12,777 nucleotides of DNA, taken from NCBI GenBank assembly GCA_034430275.1, contig DAOUEW010000198.1, forward strand, positions 1 to 12,777, read 5' to 3'. Source of the stretch: JAUVXJ01 sp034430275 (GTDB lineage: Bacteria; Chloroflexota; Anaerolineae; UBA7937; B3-Chlor). A program made the translations under genes and the position numbers. Below are positions 5,421 to 12,777 of this stretch, one piece after another (positions within the stretch are counted from its first letter, which is position 1; every line of letters starts with the position of its first letter). Under the pieces are notes generated by a model that saw only the letters and a program-made list of their open reading frames with translations, searched no databases and was not told where the DNA came from.

Positions 5421-7211
5421 ATGCGTAAGCTAGTATCGGTATTGCTGAGTCTGTTTGTTGTCGGCAGTCTCTTGCTGACCGCCTGTGGTGGCGGAGCGAC
5501 GCCTACCGCGGCGCCTCCCGCCCCCGAACCTACGACTCCTCCACCCACAACGGCACCAGAGCCCACGGAGGAGCCCACGGTGGTTAGCTACGAGAGGAGC
5601 GAGACCCTCTACACCAGCGGAAAGCAGTGGGGTCCGCCATCGAACTGGAATCCCATCATGACCTGGGCCTACGCTATGGGGACAGTGAGTTTCTGCTACG
5701 AGACGCTGTTCCTGTATGACCCCCTCGCCGACGAATTCATTCCCTGGCTCGCTGAGAGCGGGGAGTGGACGAGCGACACTGTATATGAAGTCACGCTCCG
5801 CGAGGGCATCACGTGGACCGATGGCGAACCGCTCACGGCTGAAGATGTCGTGTTCACCTACGAGCTCGGCGAATTCCCTTCGGTTCCCTACAGCACCTTG
5901 TGGGAGTGGTTGGAGAGTGCTGAGGCGGTTGGTGACCTCGGCGTGAAGTTCACCTTCTCCGAGCCCAACTATCAGGAATGGGACTTCTTGCTGTACCAAA
6001 ACGCGATAGTGCCCAAGCACCTGTGGGAGGGCAGGACGGAGGAGGAGGTCTCTACGGGGGCCAATGAGAACCCTGTGGGCTCGGGTCCATACCTCTATGA
6101 GACACATAGCGAAGATAGGATGGTATGGGTTAGAAACGACGACTGGTGGGGGATAGACGTGCTCGGCATGTCGTTCGCTCCCAAGTACATCGTGGACATC
6201 GTCAACAGCAGTAACAACGTCGCTCTCGGTTTGGTGCTGCAAGGCGATCTCGACCTCAGCAACAACTTCTTGCCAGGCATAGCATCGTTGAGAGATCCAG
6301 GCAGGGGCTATGGCGTTAAGACGTACTTCGCGGAGCCGCCCTATATGCTGCCTGGCAACACGGCCTGGTTGGTCTTGAACCTGACGAAGCCGCCTATGGA
6401 CGATCCGGCGTTCCGTAGAGCGTTGGCCTTCTCCGTCGACGTGGACAAGATCGTCAACGTGGTCTACGGGAACATCGTCGACAAGGCCAGTCCGACGGGC
6501 TTGCTGCCCAACTGGGAGAAGTACATCGACCAGGATATGGTGGACGAGTTGGGGTTCTACTACGATCCGGATGAGGCCAAGGCTATTCTGGCCGATGCCG
6601 GATACGCGGATGTCGACGGGGACGGGTTTGTGGAGATGCCCGATGGCTCCCCGATCGACCTGTCCATCATCGTGCCCAACGGCTGGACGGACTGGATGGA
6701 GTCCATCAGGGTCATCGCTGAAAGCGCCCAGGCCGTAGGCATCAAAGTCACTCCGGACTTCCCAGACTACGGTGCGCTGGTGGATGCGCGCAGCGACGGG
6801 AGCTTCGATATGCTTATCAATAACGATAAGCAGATCAGTAACACCCCGTGGACGTACTATGACTACGTCTTCCGCCTGCCCATTCAGGAGTCACAGACCA
6901 CCACCAACTTCGGGAGGTACGAGAACGCGGATGCCTGGGCTCTGGTGCAAGAGCTGGACAGGACCCCGACGGCCGATCTGGCCGGCATGCAGGCGATCGC
7001 GTCCGAACTCCAGAGGATCCATCTCACGGATCTGCCTATCATTCCGTTGTGGTACAACGGTATGTGGTCGCAGTGGAGCGATGCTGTGTGGTCCAACTGG
7101 CCGTCCGCGGCAGAAGGTGACGACCACTACCTGCCTGCTACCTGGAACCAGTACTGGAACATGACTGCCATACTCATGCTCGCGGAATTGGAGCCGGCAG
7201 CAACAGAGTAG
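5421..7211 (+). CDS. ABC transporter substrate-binding lipoprotein (SBP_bac_5 family)
   Basis: The 596-residue protein is an extracytoplasmic solute receptor anchored by lipid. A signal peptide with a hydrophobic core (residues 4-20) ends in lipobox LTAC with Cys22. A Pro/Thr/Glu-rich linker (about 26-55) precedes the binding domain (about 57-590). The motif DPDEAKAILADAGY (382-395), followed by DVDGDG (398-403), is typical of family 5 binding proteins. The family is named for peptides, but members next to glycoside-active enzymes bind oligosaccharides such as cello- or manno-oligosaccharides, as in Thermotoga. The neighbouring GH130 and LacI genes point to sugar here. The ribosome binding site AGGAGGAG (5407-5414) is strong and 6 nt from ATG. 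A hairpin after the gene probably raises its expression over the permeases. Confidence 0.93.
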   Translation: MRKLVSVLLSLFVVGSLLLTACGGGATPTAAPPAPEPTTPPPTTAPEPTEEPTVVSYERSETLYTSGKQWGPPSNWNPIMTWAYAMGTVSFCYETLFLYDPLADEFIPWLAESGEWTSDTVYEVTLREGITWTDGEPLTAEDVVFTYELGEFPSVPYSTLWEWLESAEAVGDLGVKFTFSEPNYQEWDFLLYQNAIVPKHLWEGRTEEEVSTGANENPVGSGPYLYETHSEDRMVWVRNDDWWGIDVLGMSFAPKYIVDIVNSSNNVALGLVLQGDLDLSNNFLPGIASLRDPGRGYGVKTYFAEPPYMLPGNTAWLVLNLTKPPMDDPAFRRALAFSVDVDKIVNVVYGNIVDKASPTGLLPNWEKYIDQDMVDELGFYYDPDEAKAILADAGYADVDGDGFVEMPDGSPIDLSIIVPNGWTDWMESIRVIAESAQAVGIKVTPDFPDYGALVDARSDGSFDMLINNDKQISNTPWTYYDYVFRLPIQESQTTTNFGRYENADAWALVQELDRTPTADLAGMQAIASELQRIHLTDLPIIPLWYNGMWSQWSDAVWSNWPSAAEGDDHYLPATWNQYWNMTAILMLAELEPAATE

Positions 7212-7245
7212 GTCAGTTGGAGTTGGCACCGCAAGACTTGTCAAG

Positions 7246-7282
7246 CACCGCCCCTCCTTCTAAGCCTGCGGGAGGGGCGGTG
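7246..7282 (+). terminator. Intra-operon hairpin between receptor and permease genes
   Basis: CACCGCCCCTCC (7246-7257) pairs perfectly with GGAGGGGCGGTG (7271-7282) over 12 bp with a 13-nt loop. Only TTCTT follows, so it is either a leaky terminator or an mRNA 3'-end stabiliser. It probably gives more receptor than permease mRNA, a common arrangement in ABC importer operons. Confidence 0.7.
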
Positions 7283-7314
7283 TTCTTGCAGGTTTGCTGT
7301 GGGGAGGAGTTGCT

Positions 7315-8307
7315 GTGAAACGGTATTTCGGAAGAAAAGTACTGATCTACTTCTTGACGTTCTTCCTTGCCGTGACCATCGACTGGATGATCCCACGCTT
7401 CATGCCCGGCAATCCTATTCAGACCATGCTGTCCAGGGCTCAACTTCATGCAGGGGCATACGAGCGGATCTACGACTACTACGCAGGCTTGTTTGGACTG
7501 GACCTTCCGGCCTGGCAACAGTATCTCAATTTCTGGAAGGCCCTGTTCCACGGCGACCTGGGAATAAGCGTGCTTCTGTTTCCGACGCCGGTGACGAAGG
7601 TCATCATGAATGCACTGCCCTATGACTTGTTTCTTCTTGTGCCGGCGATACTGCTGAGTTGGTTTGCGGGGAACTGGTTCGGCGCTTTCGCGGCGCGATC
7701 CAAGTGGCTCGACAATACCATATCACCACTGGGGTATATCCTCACTGCGACGCCCTATATGTGGCTGGGGATCGTGCTGGCCTGGGCCTTCGGCATAGTT
7801 CTGGATATTTTCCCGATCTCAGGGGGCTATAGCTTCGCGTTGCGACCTCATCTCTCTTGGACCTTCATCGGGAGCCTCTTGCAGCACTGGTTCCTCCCCT
7901 TCGCCTCTCTCTTCCTGGTCAAGTTTGGAGGTTGGGCGATTGGGATGCGGAACATGATCATCTACGAACTGGAGGCGGACTACGCTCATTATCTCGAGGC
8001 CCTTGGGGCGCCGAAGAGGCTGGTGAGACAATATGCGTTCAGGAACGCGATACTTCCCCAGCTCACCGGGCTGGCCCTCGATCTGGGCATCATCGTGGCA
8101 GGTGCCCTCGCCACAGAGATCGTGTTCTCGTACCCCGGAATCGGCTACCTGCTCCTGGGGGCCATCCAGAACAAGGATTACTTCCTCATCCAGGGATGCT
8201 TCCTCTTCATCATCCTGGGCGTGTTGCTGGCCAATTTCATCATTGATATCGCTTATGTCCTTGTGGATCCGAGAACGCGAACAGGGATGATGGGTGAAGC
8301 GTCATGA
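7315..8307 (+). CDS. ABC transporter permease, DppB/OppB type
   Basis: This is one of two channel subunits of the importer. From the GTG at 7315 it has 330 residues. The first membrane helix (about 9-28) is followed by the conserved RFMPGNP segment (28-34), a long extracytoplasmic loop, then the binding-protein-dependent transport core. The coupling (EAA) motif EALGAPKRLVRQYAFRNAILP lies at 228-248, where the ATPases dock. The start is set by GGGGAGGAG at 7301-7309 with 5-nt spacing; an in-frame TTG at 7294 lies before that site and is unlikely. The stop overlaps the next start by 4 bp (ATGA), so the two permeases should be made in equal amounts. Confidence 0.93.
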   Translation: MKRYFGRKVLIYFLTFFLAVTIDWMIPRFMPGNPIQTMLSRAQLHAGAYERIYDYYAGLFGLDLPAWQQYLNFWKALFHGDLGISVLLFPTPVTKVIMNALPYDLFLLVPAILLSWFAGNWFGAFAARSKWLDNTISPLGYILTATPYMWLGIVLAWAFGIVLDIFPISGGYSFALRPHLSWTFIGSLLQHWFLPFASLFLVKFGGWAIGMRNMIIYELEADYAHYLEALGAPKRLVRQYAFRNAILPQLTGLALDLGIIVAGALATEIVFSYPGIGYLLLGAIQNKDYFLIQGCFLFIILGVLLANFIIDIAYVLVDPRTRTGMMGEAS

Positions 8308-9161
8308 CGGAATCCAAGAAGAAGAACGAGATTCTCTACTTTGCACTAAGGAATAACAAACTGAAGCTCGGTGTCGCTGTTCTTCTCGTTTTTGTCGTCC
8401 TTACATTGATCGGACCGCTGCTCACAGACTACGCACCTTACGACTACGTGGGGCCACCCTATCACCCACCATCAGCCGAATACTGGTTTGGAACCACGAC
8501 ATTCGGGCAGGACGTCTTCACCCAGTTCATACTCGGCCTCAAGGCGACGTTCATGGTGGGGATTATCGGTGGAGGACTCGCGACGCTTATAGGAGTAGTC
8601 GTTGGTTTCACCGCCGGTTATCGTGGCGGCGTCGTAGATGAAGTGCTCAACATGCTGACCAACATCGTCCTCGTCATACCCACGCTAGCCATGCTTCTGA
8701 TCATAGCAGCCTATCTCACCGTCAGGGGAGTTCTTGCCGAGAGCGTGTTCATCGGATGTACGGCCTGGCCTTGGGCGGCCAGAGCCATCCGGGCACAGAC
8801 CTTCTCGTTACGCTCCAGGGATTTCGTCGACCTGGCGCGGCTGAGTGGAATGCGGTCATGGAAGATCATTCTCTCGCAGATCGCGCCGAACATGATGTCG
8901 TACCTACTGCTGGTCTTCATTCTTCAGTTTGGAGGCGCGATCCTCACGGCTGCGACACTGGATTTCATCGGACTCGGTCCGACGAATGCAGTATCGCTGG
9001 GCCTGATGATGAACAATGCCGTCCTCTGGGGCGCTCTCCTTCTGGGTATGTGGTGGTGGTTCGTTCCACCGGGTGTGGCGATCATGGCTATCGTCGGGGC
9101 GCTGTACGTGACCAACGTGGGACTGGACGAAGTCTTCAACCCCAAACTCAGGGAGATGTGA
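8304..9161 (+). CDS. ABC transporter permease, DppC/OppC type
   Basis: This is the second channel subunit, 285 residues. A cytoplasmic N-terminal stretch and one membrane helix (about 20-41) precede a transport core with five further likely helices, matching the DppC layout. The segment TTTFGQDVFTQFILGLKATF is the typical 'GTDxxGRDxxSRxxxGxR' region. The coupling motif DLARLSGMRSWKIILSQIAPN occupies 176-196, with S181 in place of the usual glycine-adjacent alanine/leucine. The ATG start overlaps the stop of the upstream permease. It ends 4 bp before the ATPase gene, and its last codons carry that gene's ribosome binding site. Confidence 0.93.
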   Translation: MTESKKKNEILYFALRNNKLKLGVAVLLVFVVLTLIGPLLTDYAPYDYVGPPYHPPSAEYWFGTTTFGQDVFTQFILGLKATFMVGIIGGGLATLIGVVVGFTAGYRGGVVDEVLNMLTNIVLVIPTLAMLLIIAAYLTVRGVLAESVFIGCTAWPWAARAIRAQTFSLRSRDFVDLARLSGMRSWKIILSQIAPNMMSYLLLVFILQFGGAILTAATLDFIGLGPTNAVSLGLMMNNAVLWGALLLGMWWWFVPPGVAIMAIVGALYVTNVGLDEVFNPKLREM

Positions 9162-9165
9162 AAAC

Positions 9166-10128
9166 GTGAGTCTGCAAGTAGAGAACCTCAGGGTCTATTA
9201 CCAAACCCTGAGAGGGGATGTCCGGGCGCTGGACGGCGCCACATTCACCATCGAGGACGGAGAGATCATGGGGCTGGCTGGCGAATCGGGCTGCGGAAAG
9301 ACCACGCTTGGCCACAGCCTTATCGCCTTGACTCCTCCCATGAGATTTGTCGAGGGGCGTGTGACACTCGACGACGAAGAGCTGCCTGTCTGGGACATGG
9401 AGAGGATGAACGACTTCAGGTTCAAGAGGATCTCCATCATACCACAGTATGCCATGAATGCCATGAATCCGACCCGGAAGATAGGCAAGATGACATCGGA
9501 GCTCCTAGAATCCAGGAAGGTGGAGTACAAATCCACCCTGCCTGAGCTGAAGAGGAGACTCGATCTGGTTGAACTGACACATGATGTGTTGAGCATGTAC
9601 CCGATTGAGCTGTCAGGCGGTATGAAGCAGAGAATGGTCATGGTTCTGTCTACTCTGCTGAACCCTTCACTGCTCATCGCGGACGAGGTCACCTCGGCAC
9701 TTGATGTGTCCACTCAGAAGGCTGTCTCAGAGATGCTCGTCGGGTTTCGAGACCGCGAATTCGTGAAGAGCCTGATCGTCATCACCCATGATATCTCCAT
9801 CCTGTACCAGATAGCAGACAGCATCCTGATCATGTATGCAGGACAACTGGCGGAGAAAGGCCCCACCGACGCGATCATCCACTCTCCCCGACATCCGTAT
9901 ACGAAGCTGTTGATCTCGGCCTTGCCGAAGGTGGGAGTGAAGTATGCCGAGAGGAAGCTGGAAGGGATTCCCGGGAATCCGCCACAGCTACTCGATCCTC
10001 CAGTTGGATGTCGTTTCAGAGACCGATGCCCAGTCGCCTTTGGCAAATGCCTGGAAGAGCCCCCTTTCATGGAAGTCGAGAAAGACCACTTCGTCGCTTG
10101 TTGGAAGGAGTTCGAAAGGAATGCTTAG
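9166..10128 (+). CDS. ABC transporter ATP-binding protein, DppD/OppD type
   Basis: This 320-residue cytoplasmic ATPase has Walker A GESGCGKTT (39-47), signature LSGGMKQRM (149-157), Walker B LLIADE (169-174) with D-loop SALD (177-180), and a switch histidine in VITHD near 206. The residue after the catalytic Glu174 is Val instead of the usual Pro. The C-terminal oligopeptide/dipeptide domain contains CRFRDRCPVAFGKC plus a later Cys, the C-x5-C-x6-C...C pattern that has been linked to an iron-sulfur cluster in some members. The GTG start at 9166 has AGGGAG at 9150-9155. The gene end overlaps the next ATPase gene by 8 bp. It should pair with that protein as a heterodimer. Confidence 0.93.
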   Translation: MSLQVENLRVYYQTLRGDVRALDGATFTIEDGEIMGLAGESGCGKTTLGHSLIALTPPMRFVEGRVTLDDEELPVWDMERMNDFRFKRISIIPQYAMNAMNPTRKIGKMTSELLESRKVEYKSTLPELKRRLDLVELTHDVLSMYPIELSGGMKQRMVMVLSTLLNPSLLIADEVTSALDVSTQKAVSEMLVGFRDREFVKSLIVITHDISILYQIADSILIMYAGQLAEKGPTDAIIHSPRHPYTKLLISALPKVGVKYAERKLEGIPGNPPQLLDPPVGCRFRDRCPVAFGKCLEEPPFMEVEKDHFVACWKEFERNA

Positions 10129-11062
10129 GCTAGACGGGGTATCGAAGGTCTACAAGGTCGGGACCTTTGGAGGGAAAGAGCTCCACGCAGTACGTGACGT
10201 CAGCTTCGACGTCAAGGATGGAGAGGTGGTCTCCTTGATTGGCGAAAGCGGAAGCGGGAAGAGCACCATCGGCAAGATGATACTGCGTCTCATCTCCATA
10301 AGCTCCGGGACGATATCGTTCGACGGGGTAGACATCTCCACCCTCAAAGGAGATGCACTCAAGGAGTACTACCGGAAGGTGCAGGGCGTGTTCCAGGACC
10401 CGTTCAGTTCCTACAACCCGATCTTCAAAGCCGATCGGGTCTTCACCATGATCCGGGAGGAGTTCTATCCAGGGATCAAGGGCCAGGAATGGGGCGACAA
10501 GTTGCAGGACTCGTTGAGGGCTGTCGGCCTCAATCCCGCCGATGTGTTGAACAAGTTTCCACACCAACTCAGCGGAGGCCAGCTTCAACGTTTCCTCGTC
10601 GCCCGCGCACTGTTGTTGGACATTGAATTCCTCGTGGCTGATGAGATCATCAGTATGCTGGATGCATCCAGACGAATGGACGTCCTCAACCTGCTGGCAG
10701 ATCTGAAGTCCACTGGCCTGTCCATCCTGTTCATCACCCACGATCTCTCGCTGGGCTACTACATAAGTGAAAGAGTGGTGATCCTCTACAGGGGAAGGGT
10801 GGTGGAAATGGGGTCAACGGAGAAGGTATACTTCAATCCGCTTCACCCCTACACAAGCATGCTGATGGCTTGTGTCCCCCGCCTGGATGAGAAGTGGGAA
10901 GAGGTAGATGTGGAGCTGAGAGCAAAGGAGTCAGAGTTCGCCCGCGGCTGTGTCTACTACGAGAGGTGTCCACTCGCTGTCAAGGATGAAAGGTGCGCCA
11001 GGGAGAGACCGCCGCTGGTAGAGGCCGAACCGGATCACCTTGTGGCGTGTGGCCGAGTCTAG
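10121..11062 (+). CDS. ABC transporter ATP-binding protein, DppF/OppF type
   Basis: This is the second ATPase, 314 residues from the ATG at 10121. It has Walker A GESGSGKST (41-49), a Q-loop in VFQDPFSSYNP near 88-98, signature LSGGQLQRF (150-158), Walker B FLVADE (170-175) and SMLD (178-181), and ITHD as the H-loop. After Glu175 comes Ile, where Pro is usual, paralleling the Val in its partner. The C-terminus has CVYYERCPLAVKDERC and a final Cys, again C-x5-C-x6-C...C. The frame is open upstream to 9944, but that part lies inside the preceding gene and is not family-like; AAGGAG at 10104-10109 and AAAGGA at 10115-10120 support the chosen start. Confidence 0.92.
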   Translation: MLRLDGVSKVYKVGTFGGKELHAVRDVSFDVKDGEVVSLIGESGSGKSTIGKMILRLISISSGTISFDGVDISTLKGDALKEYYRKVQGVFQDPFSSYNPIFKADRVFTMIREEFYPGIKGQEWGDKLQDSLRAVGLNPADVLNKFPHQLSGGQLQRFLVARALLLDIEFLVADEIISMLDASRRMDVLNLLADLKSTGLSILFITHDLSLGYYISERVVILYRGRVVEMGSTEKVYFNPLHPYTSMLMACVPRLDEKWEEVDVELRAKESEFARGCVYYERCPLAVKDERCARERPPLVEAEPDHLVACGRV

Positions 11063-11178
11063 CGAGGTATGAGGAAGTTTCGAGGTGCCTTCATGGTCGG
11101 CGCTTCACTTGGGGAGACACTCCGGTGCACTACATAGTCTGGTGAACCATCTCAACAACAGAAGTGGGAGGCCCTGAG

Positions 11179-12132
11179 TTGTCCAACATCCCCTGGGAAG
11201 AGCGCCCTCGCGAGTGCAGTGAAGTCGTCTGGCGCTCGCAGAGAAACCCGATCATCACGCGCGATGCAGTGCCAGAAACGAACAGCATCTTCAACAGCGC
11301 CGTGGTGCCTTTTGAAGACGGTTTCGCCGGCGTATTCCGCTGCGACAACACGGCCAGAGTCATGCAACTCCATGCGGGAGTGAGCGAAGATGGCGTCAAC
11401 TGGGAGATAGAGCCTGAGCGCATTCAGTTTCGTTGTGAGGACGACGAGACTGGCGCCTTCGTCCACGCCTATGATCCACGGGTGTGCTGGCTCGAGGACA
11501 GATACTACGTTACGTGGTGCAACGGCTACCACGGGCCGACCATAGGCGTGGGTTACACCTATGATTTCAAAGCTTTCTACCAGATGGAGAATGCCTTCTT
11601 GCCCTACAACAGGAACGGTGTGCTCTTCCCTTCCAAGCTTGGCGGGAAATACGCGATGCTGAGCCGGCCCAGCGACAGAGGGCATACCCCCTTTGGTGAC
11701 ATCTTCTACAGCGAGAGCCCGGATCTGATCTACTGGGGCCACCACAGGCACGTCATGTCTCCTACCTCGGGCTGGCAAGAAACCAAGATCGGTGCGGGGC
11801 CTACACCGATAGAGACGTCAGAAGGGTGGCTCCTGATCTATCACGGTGTGCTGACCTCGTGCAATGGGTTCGTGTACAGCTTCGGCGCGGCGCTGCTGGA
11901 TCTGGAGAGGCCTTGGAGGGTGATCTACAGAACGCGTCCGTACCTGCTCAACCCGAGGGAGTACTACGAATGCGTTGGTGACGTCCCCAACGTCACCTTC
12001 CCGTGTGCTGCCCTGTATGACCCGCCGACAGGGCGGATGGCGATCTACTACGGCGGAGCAGACACGGTCACCTGTCTGGCCTTCGCGAAGCTTGATGAGC
12101 TGCTCGATTTCATCAAGGAGAACACTCTCTAA
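11179..12132 (+). CDS. GH130 family glycoside phosphorylase (beta-mannoside type)
   Basis: GH130 enzymes cleave beta-mannosidic bonds with inorganic phosphate to give alpha-mannose 1-phosphate; some members are hydrolases. From the TTG at 11179 the protein has 317 residues, a usual length, with a five-bladed beta-propeller pattern of repeats such as 'GVSEDGVNWEIEPE', 'YSESPDLIYWGHH' and 'GWLLIYHGV'. The YDPR motif (98-101) contains Asp99, the position I expect for the catalytic acid. KIGAGPTPI (203-211), YHGV (221-224) and YYGGAD (290-295) fit the conserved core. TTG is preferred because GGGAGG (11166-11171) sits 7 nt upstream; an in-frame GTG at 11164 overlaps that site. There is no signal peptide, so it acts on imported sugar in the cytoplasm. 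The exact linkage (1,2 or 1,4; with mannose, glucose or GlcNAc) cannot be read. Confidence 0.88.
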   Translation: MSNIPWEERPRECSEVVWRSQRNPIITRDAVPETNSIFNSAVVPFEDGFAGVFRCDNTARVMQLHAGVSEDGVNWEIEPERIQFRCEDDETGAFVHAYDPRVCWLEDRYYVTWCNGYHGPTIGVGYTYDFKAFYQMENAFLPYNRNGVLFPSKLGGKYAMLSRPSDRGHTPFGDIFYSESPDLIYWGHHRHVMSPTSGWQETKIGAGPTPIETSEGWLLIYHGVLTSCNGFVYSFGAALLDLERPWRVIYRTRPYLLNPREYYECVGDVPNVTFPCAALYDPPTGRMAIYYGGADTVTCLAFAKLDELLDFIKENTL

Positions 12133-12241
12133 AGGAGAAACAGCCAGCCACCGGCCTTGCGGACGCCGATGTGGGGATTGGCGTTGTTGTGAAAGGACAC
12201 GAGCCATAGAACAAGATCTAACTCTGCACACTCTCGCCAAG

Positions 12242-12777
12242 ATGATCGATCACTCCTTGCTCCATCCCACCATGACGGATAGAGACATCCTGGACGGCTG
12301 CAAGCTGGCGAGGAAGTACGACGTGGCCACGGTCTGCGTCAAACCGTATGCGGTCAGCATGTCCCGCGAGGCATTGGCCGGGTCGGGAGTGGAAGTATGC
12401 TCCGTGATTGGCTTCCCGCACGGGAACAGCCGCACAGGCGTCAAAGTTGCGGAGACTCTTCAGGCTGTCGACGATGGAGCCAGCGAGATCGACATGGTGA
12501 TCAACATCGGCAGAGCGCTGGGCGGGCAGTGGGATTACGTTGCCGATGAGATCAAGACTGTCAATGGCGCGTGCATTGATCATCAGGCCTTGCTCAAGGT
12601 CATTCTGGAGACCGACTATCTCCAGGACGAGCACATCATCAGACTGTGTGAGATCTGCTCGCAGCACAGGGTCGCGTTCGTCAAGACATCGAGCGGCTAT
12701 GGGTTCGTCAAGCAGCCGAATGGCCTCTACTCCTATGCCGGGGCGACCGACCACGTTCTGAGGCTGATGCGTGCTCA
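12242..12777 (+). CDS. DeoC-family aldolase, 3' end cut by window
   Basis: The family condenses or cleaves 2-deoxyribose 5-phosphate through a lysine Schiff base; paralogues act on other sugar phosphates. From the ATG at 12242 the 178 visible residues show MIDHSLLHP at the N-terminus, Asp84 in EIDMVIN, Lys119 in LLKVILET and Lys148 in FVKTSSG, the expected Schiff-base lysine. The later GxKxxGG lysine would lie beyond the window. The start is uncertain: no SD precedes 12242, while the family's extra N-terminal helix is readable upstream (EQDLTLHTLAK). The only well-placed start is an ATA at 12206, 8 nt after GAAAGGA (12191-12197). The gene follows the GH130 gene in the same operon, so it may act on a product of that pathway; a role in deoxynucleoside salvage is an alternative. 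Confidence 0.87.
   Translation, partial: MIDHSLLHPTMTDRDILDGCKLARKYDVATVCVKPYAVSMSREALAGSGVEVCSVIGFPHGNSRTGVKVAETLQAVDDGASEIDMVINIGRALGGQWDYVADEIKTVNGACIDHQALLKVILETDYLQDEHIIRLCEICSQHRVAFVKTSSGYGFVKQPNGLYSYAGATDHVLRLMRA

Noticed and set aside
5430..6242. Minus-strand open frame of 270 codons opposite the receptor gene
   Set aside because: No motif or ribosome binding site; it ends in Arg/Gly-rich repeats mirroring the receptor's linker codons.
11063..11178. Separate promoter or terminator before the GH130 gene
   Set aside because: No hairpin with a T-run and no convincing -35/-10 pair in this 116-bp gap; the gene is more simply part of the upstream operon.

Overview
The window is GC-rich bacterial DNA with every recognisable gene on the + strand. 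The substrate-binding lipoprotein has a Cys-Gly-Gly-Gly start followed by a Thr/Pro/Ala/Glu-rich linker, a style common in Chloroflexota (Anaerolineae-like bacteria). The consensus sigma-70 promoter and strong Shine-Dalgarno sites fit a bacterium. The phylum is my inference from protein style, not a search result.

Region 1 (1-2366) is housekeeping and transport. It starts with the 3' part of a tRNA-Gly(GCC), then a tRNA-Cys(GCA), then about 285 bp without a gene that holds two related hairpins, the second terminator-like. A CBS-pair protein follows, overlapping by 4 bp an ArsB/NhaD/P-protein-type membrane transporter; together they look like a regulated ion or anion carrier. A tRNA-Leu(UAA) with its own likely promoter closes the block.

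Region 2 (2367-4015) is a 637-bp stretch without a convincing gene, then a COG0523/CobW-type GTPase metallochaperone. The stretch has a strong rho-independent terminator, a duplicated stem motif ending GGGCCAGAAGAA, arms that can pair in mutually exclusive ways, and an interleaved pair of inverted repeats about 110 nt before the GTPase start. It is the best candidate here for an undescribed RNA or leader. The GTPase gene ends at a clear terminator.

Region 3 (4016-12777) is one sugar-uptake and catabolism locus: LacI-family repressor, oligopeptide/oligosaccharide-type ABC importer (lipoprotein, two permeases, two ATPases), GH130 phosphorylase, and a DeoC-family aldolase cut by the window end. 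A consensus promoter and two palindromic operators (centres 73 bp apart) precede the repressor gene. The repressor is therefore probably autoregulated and controls the operon by looping. The ABC genes overlap or nearly touch. A strong hairpin between the binding-protein gene and the permeases probably sets unequal expression. My reading is that beta-mannoside-type oligosaccharides are imported and cleaved inside the cell with phosphate; the aldolase's role is uncertain.

No CRISPR array, rRNA, insertion sequence or phage gene was seen.
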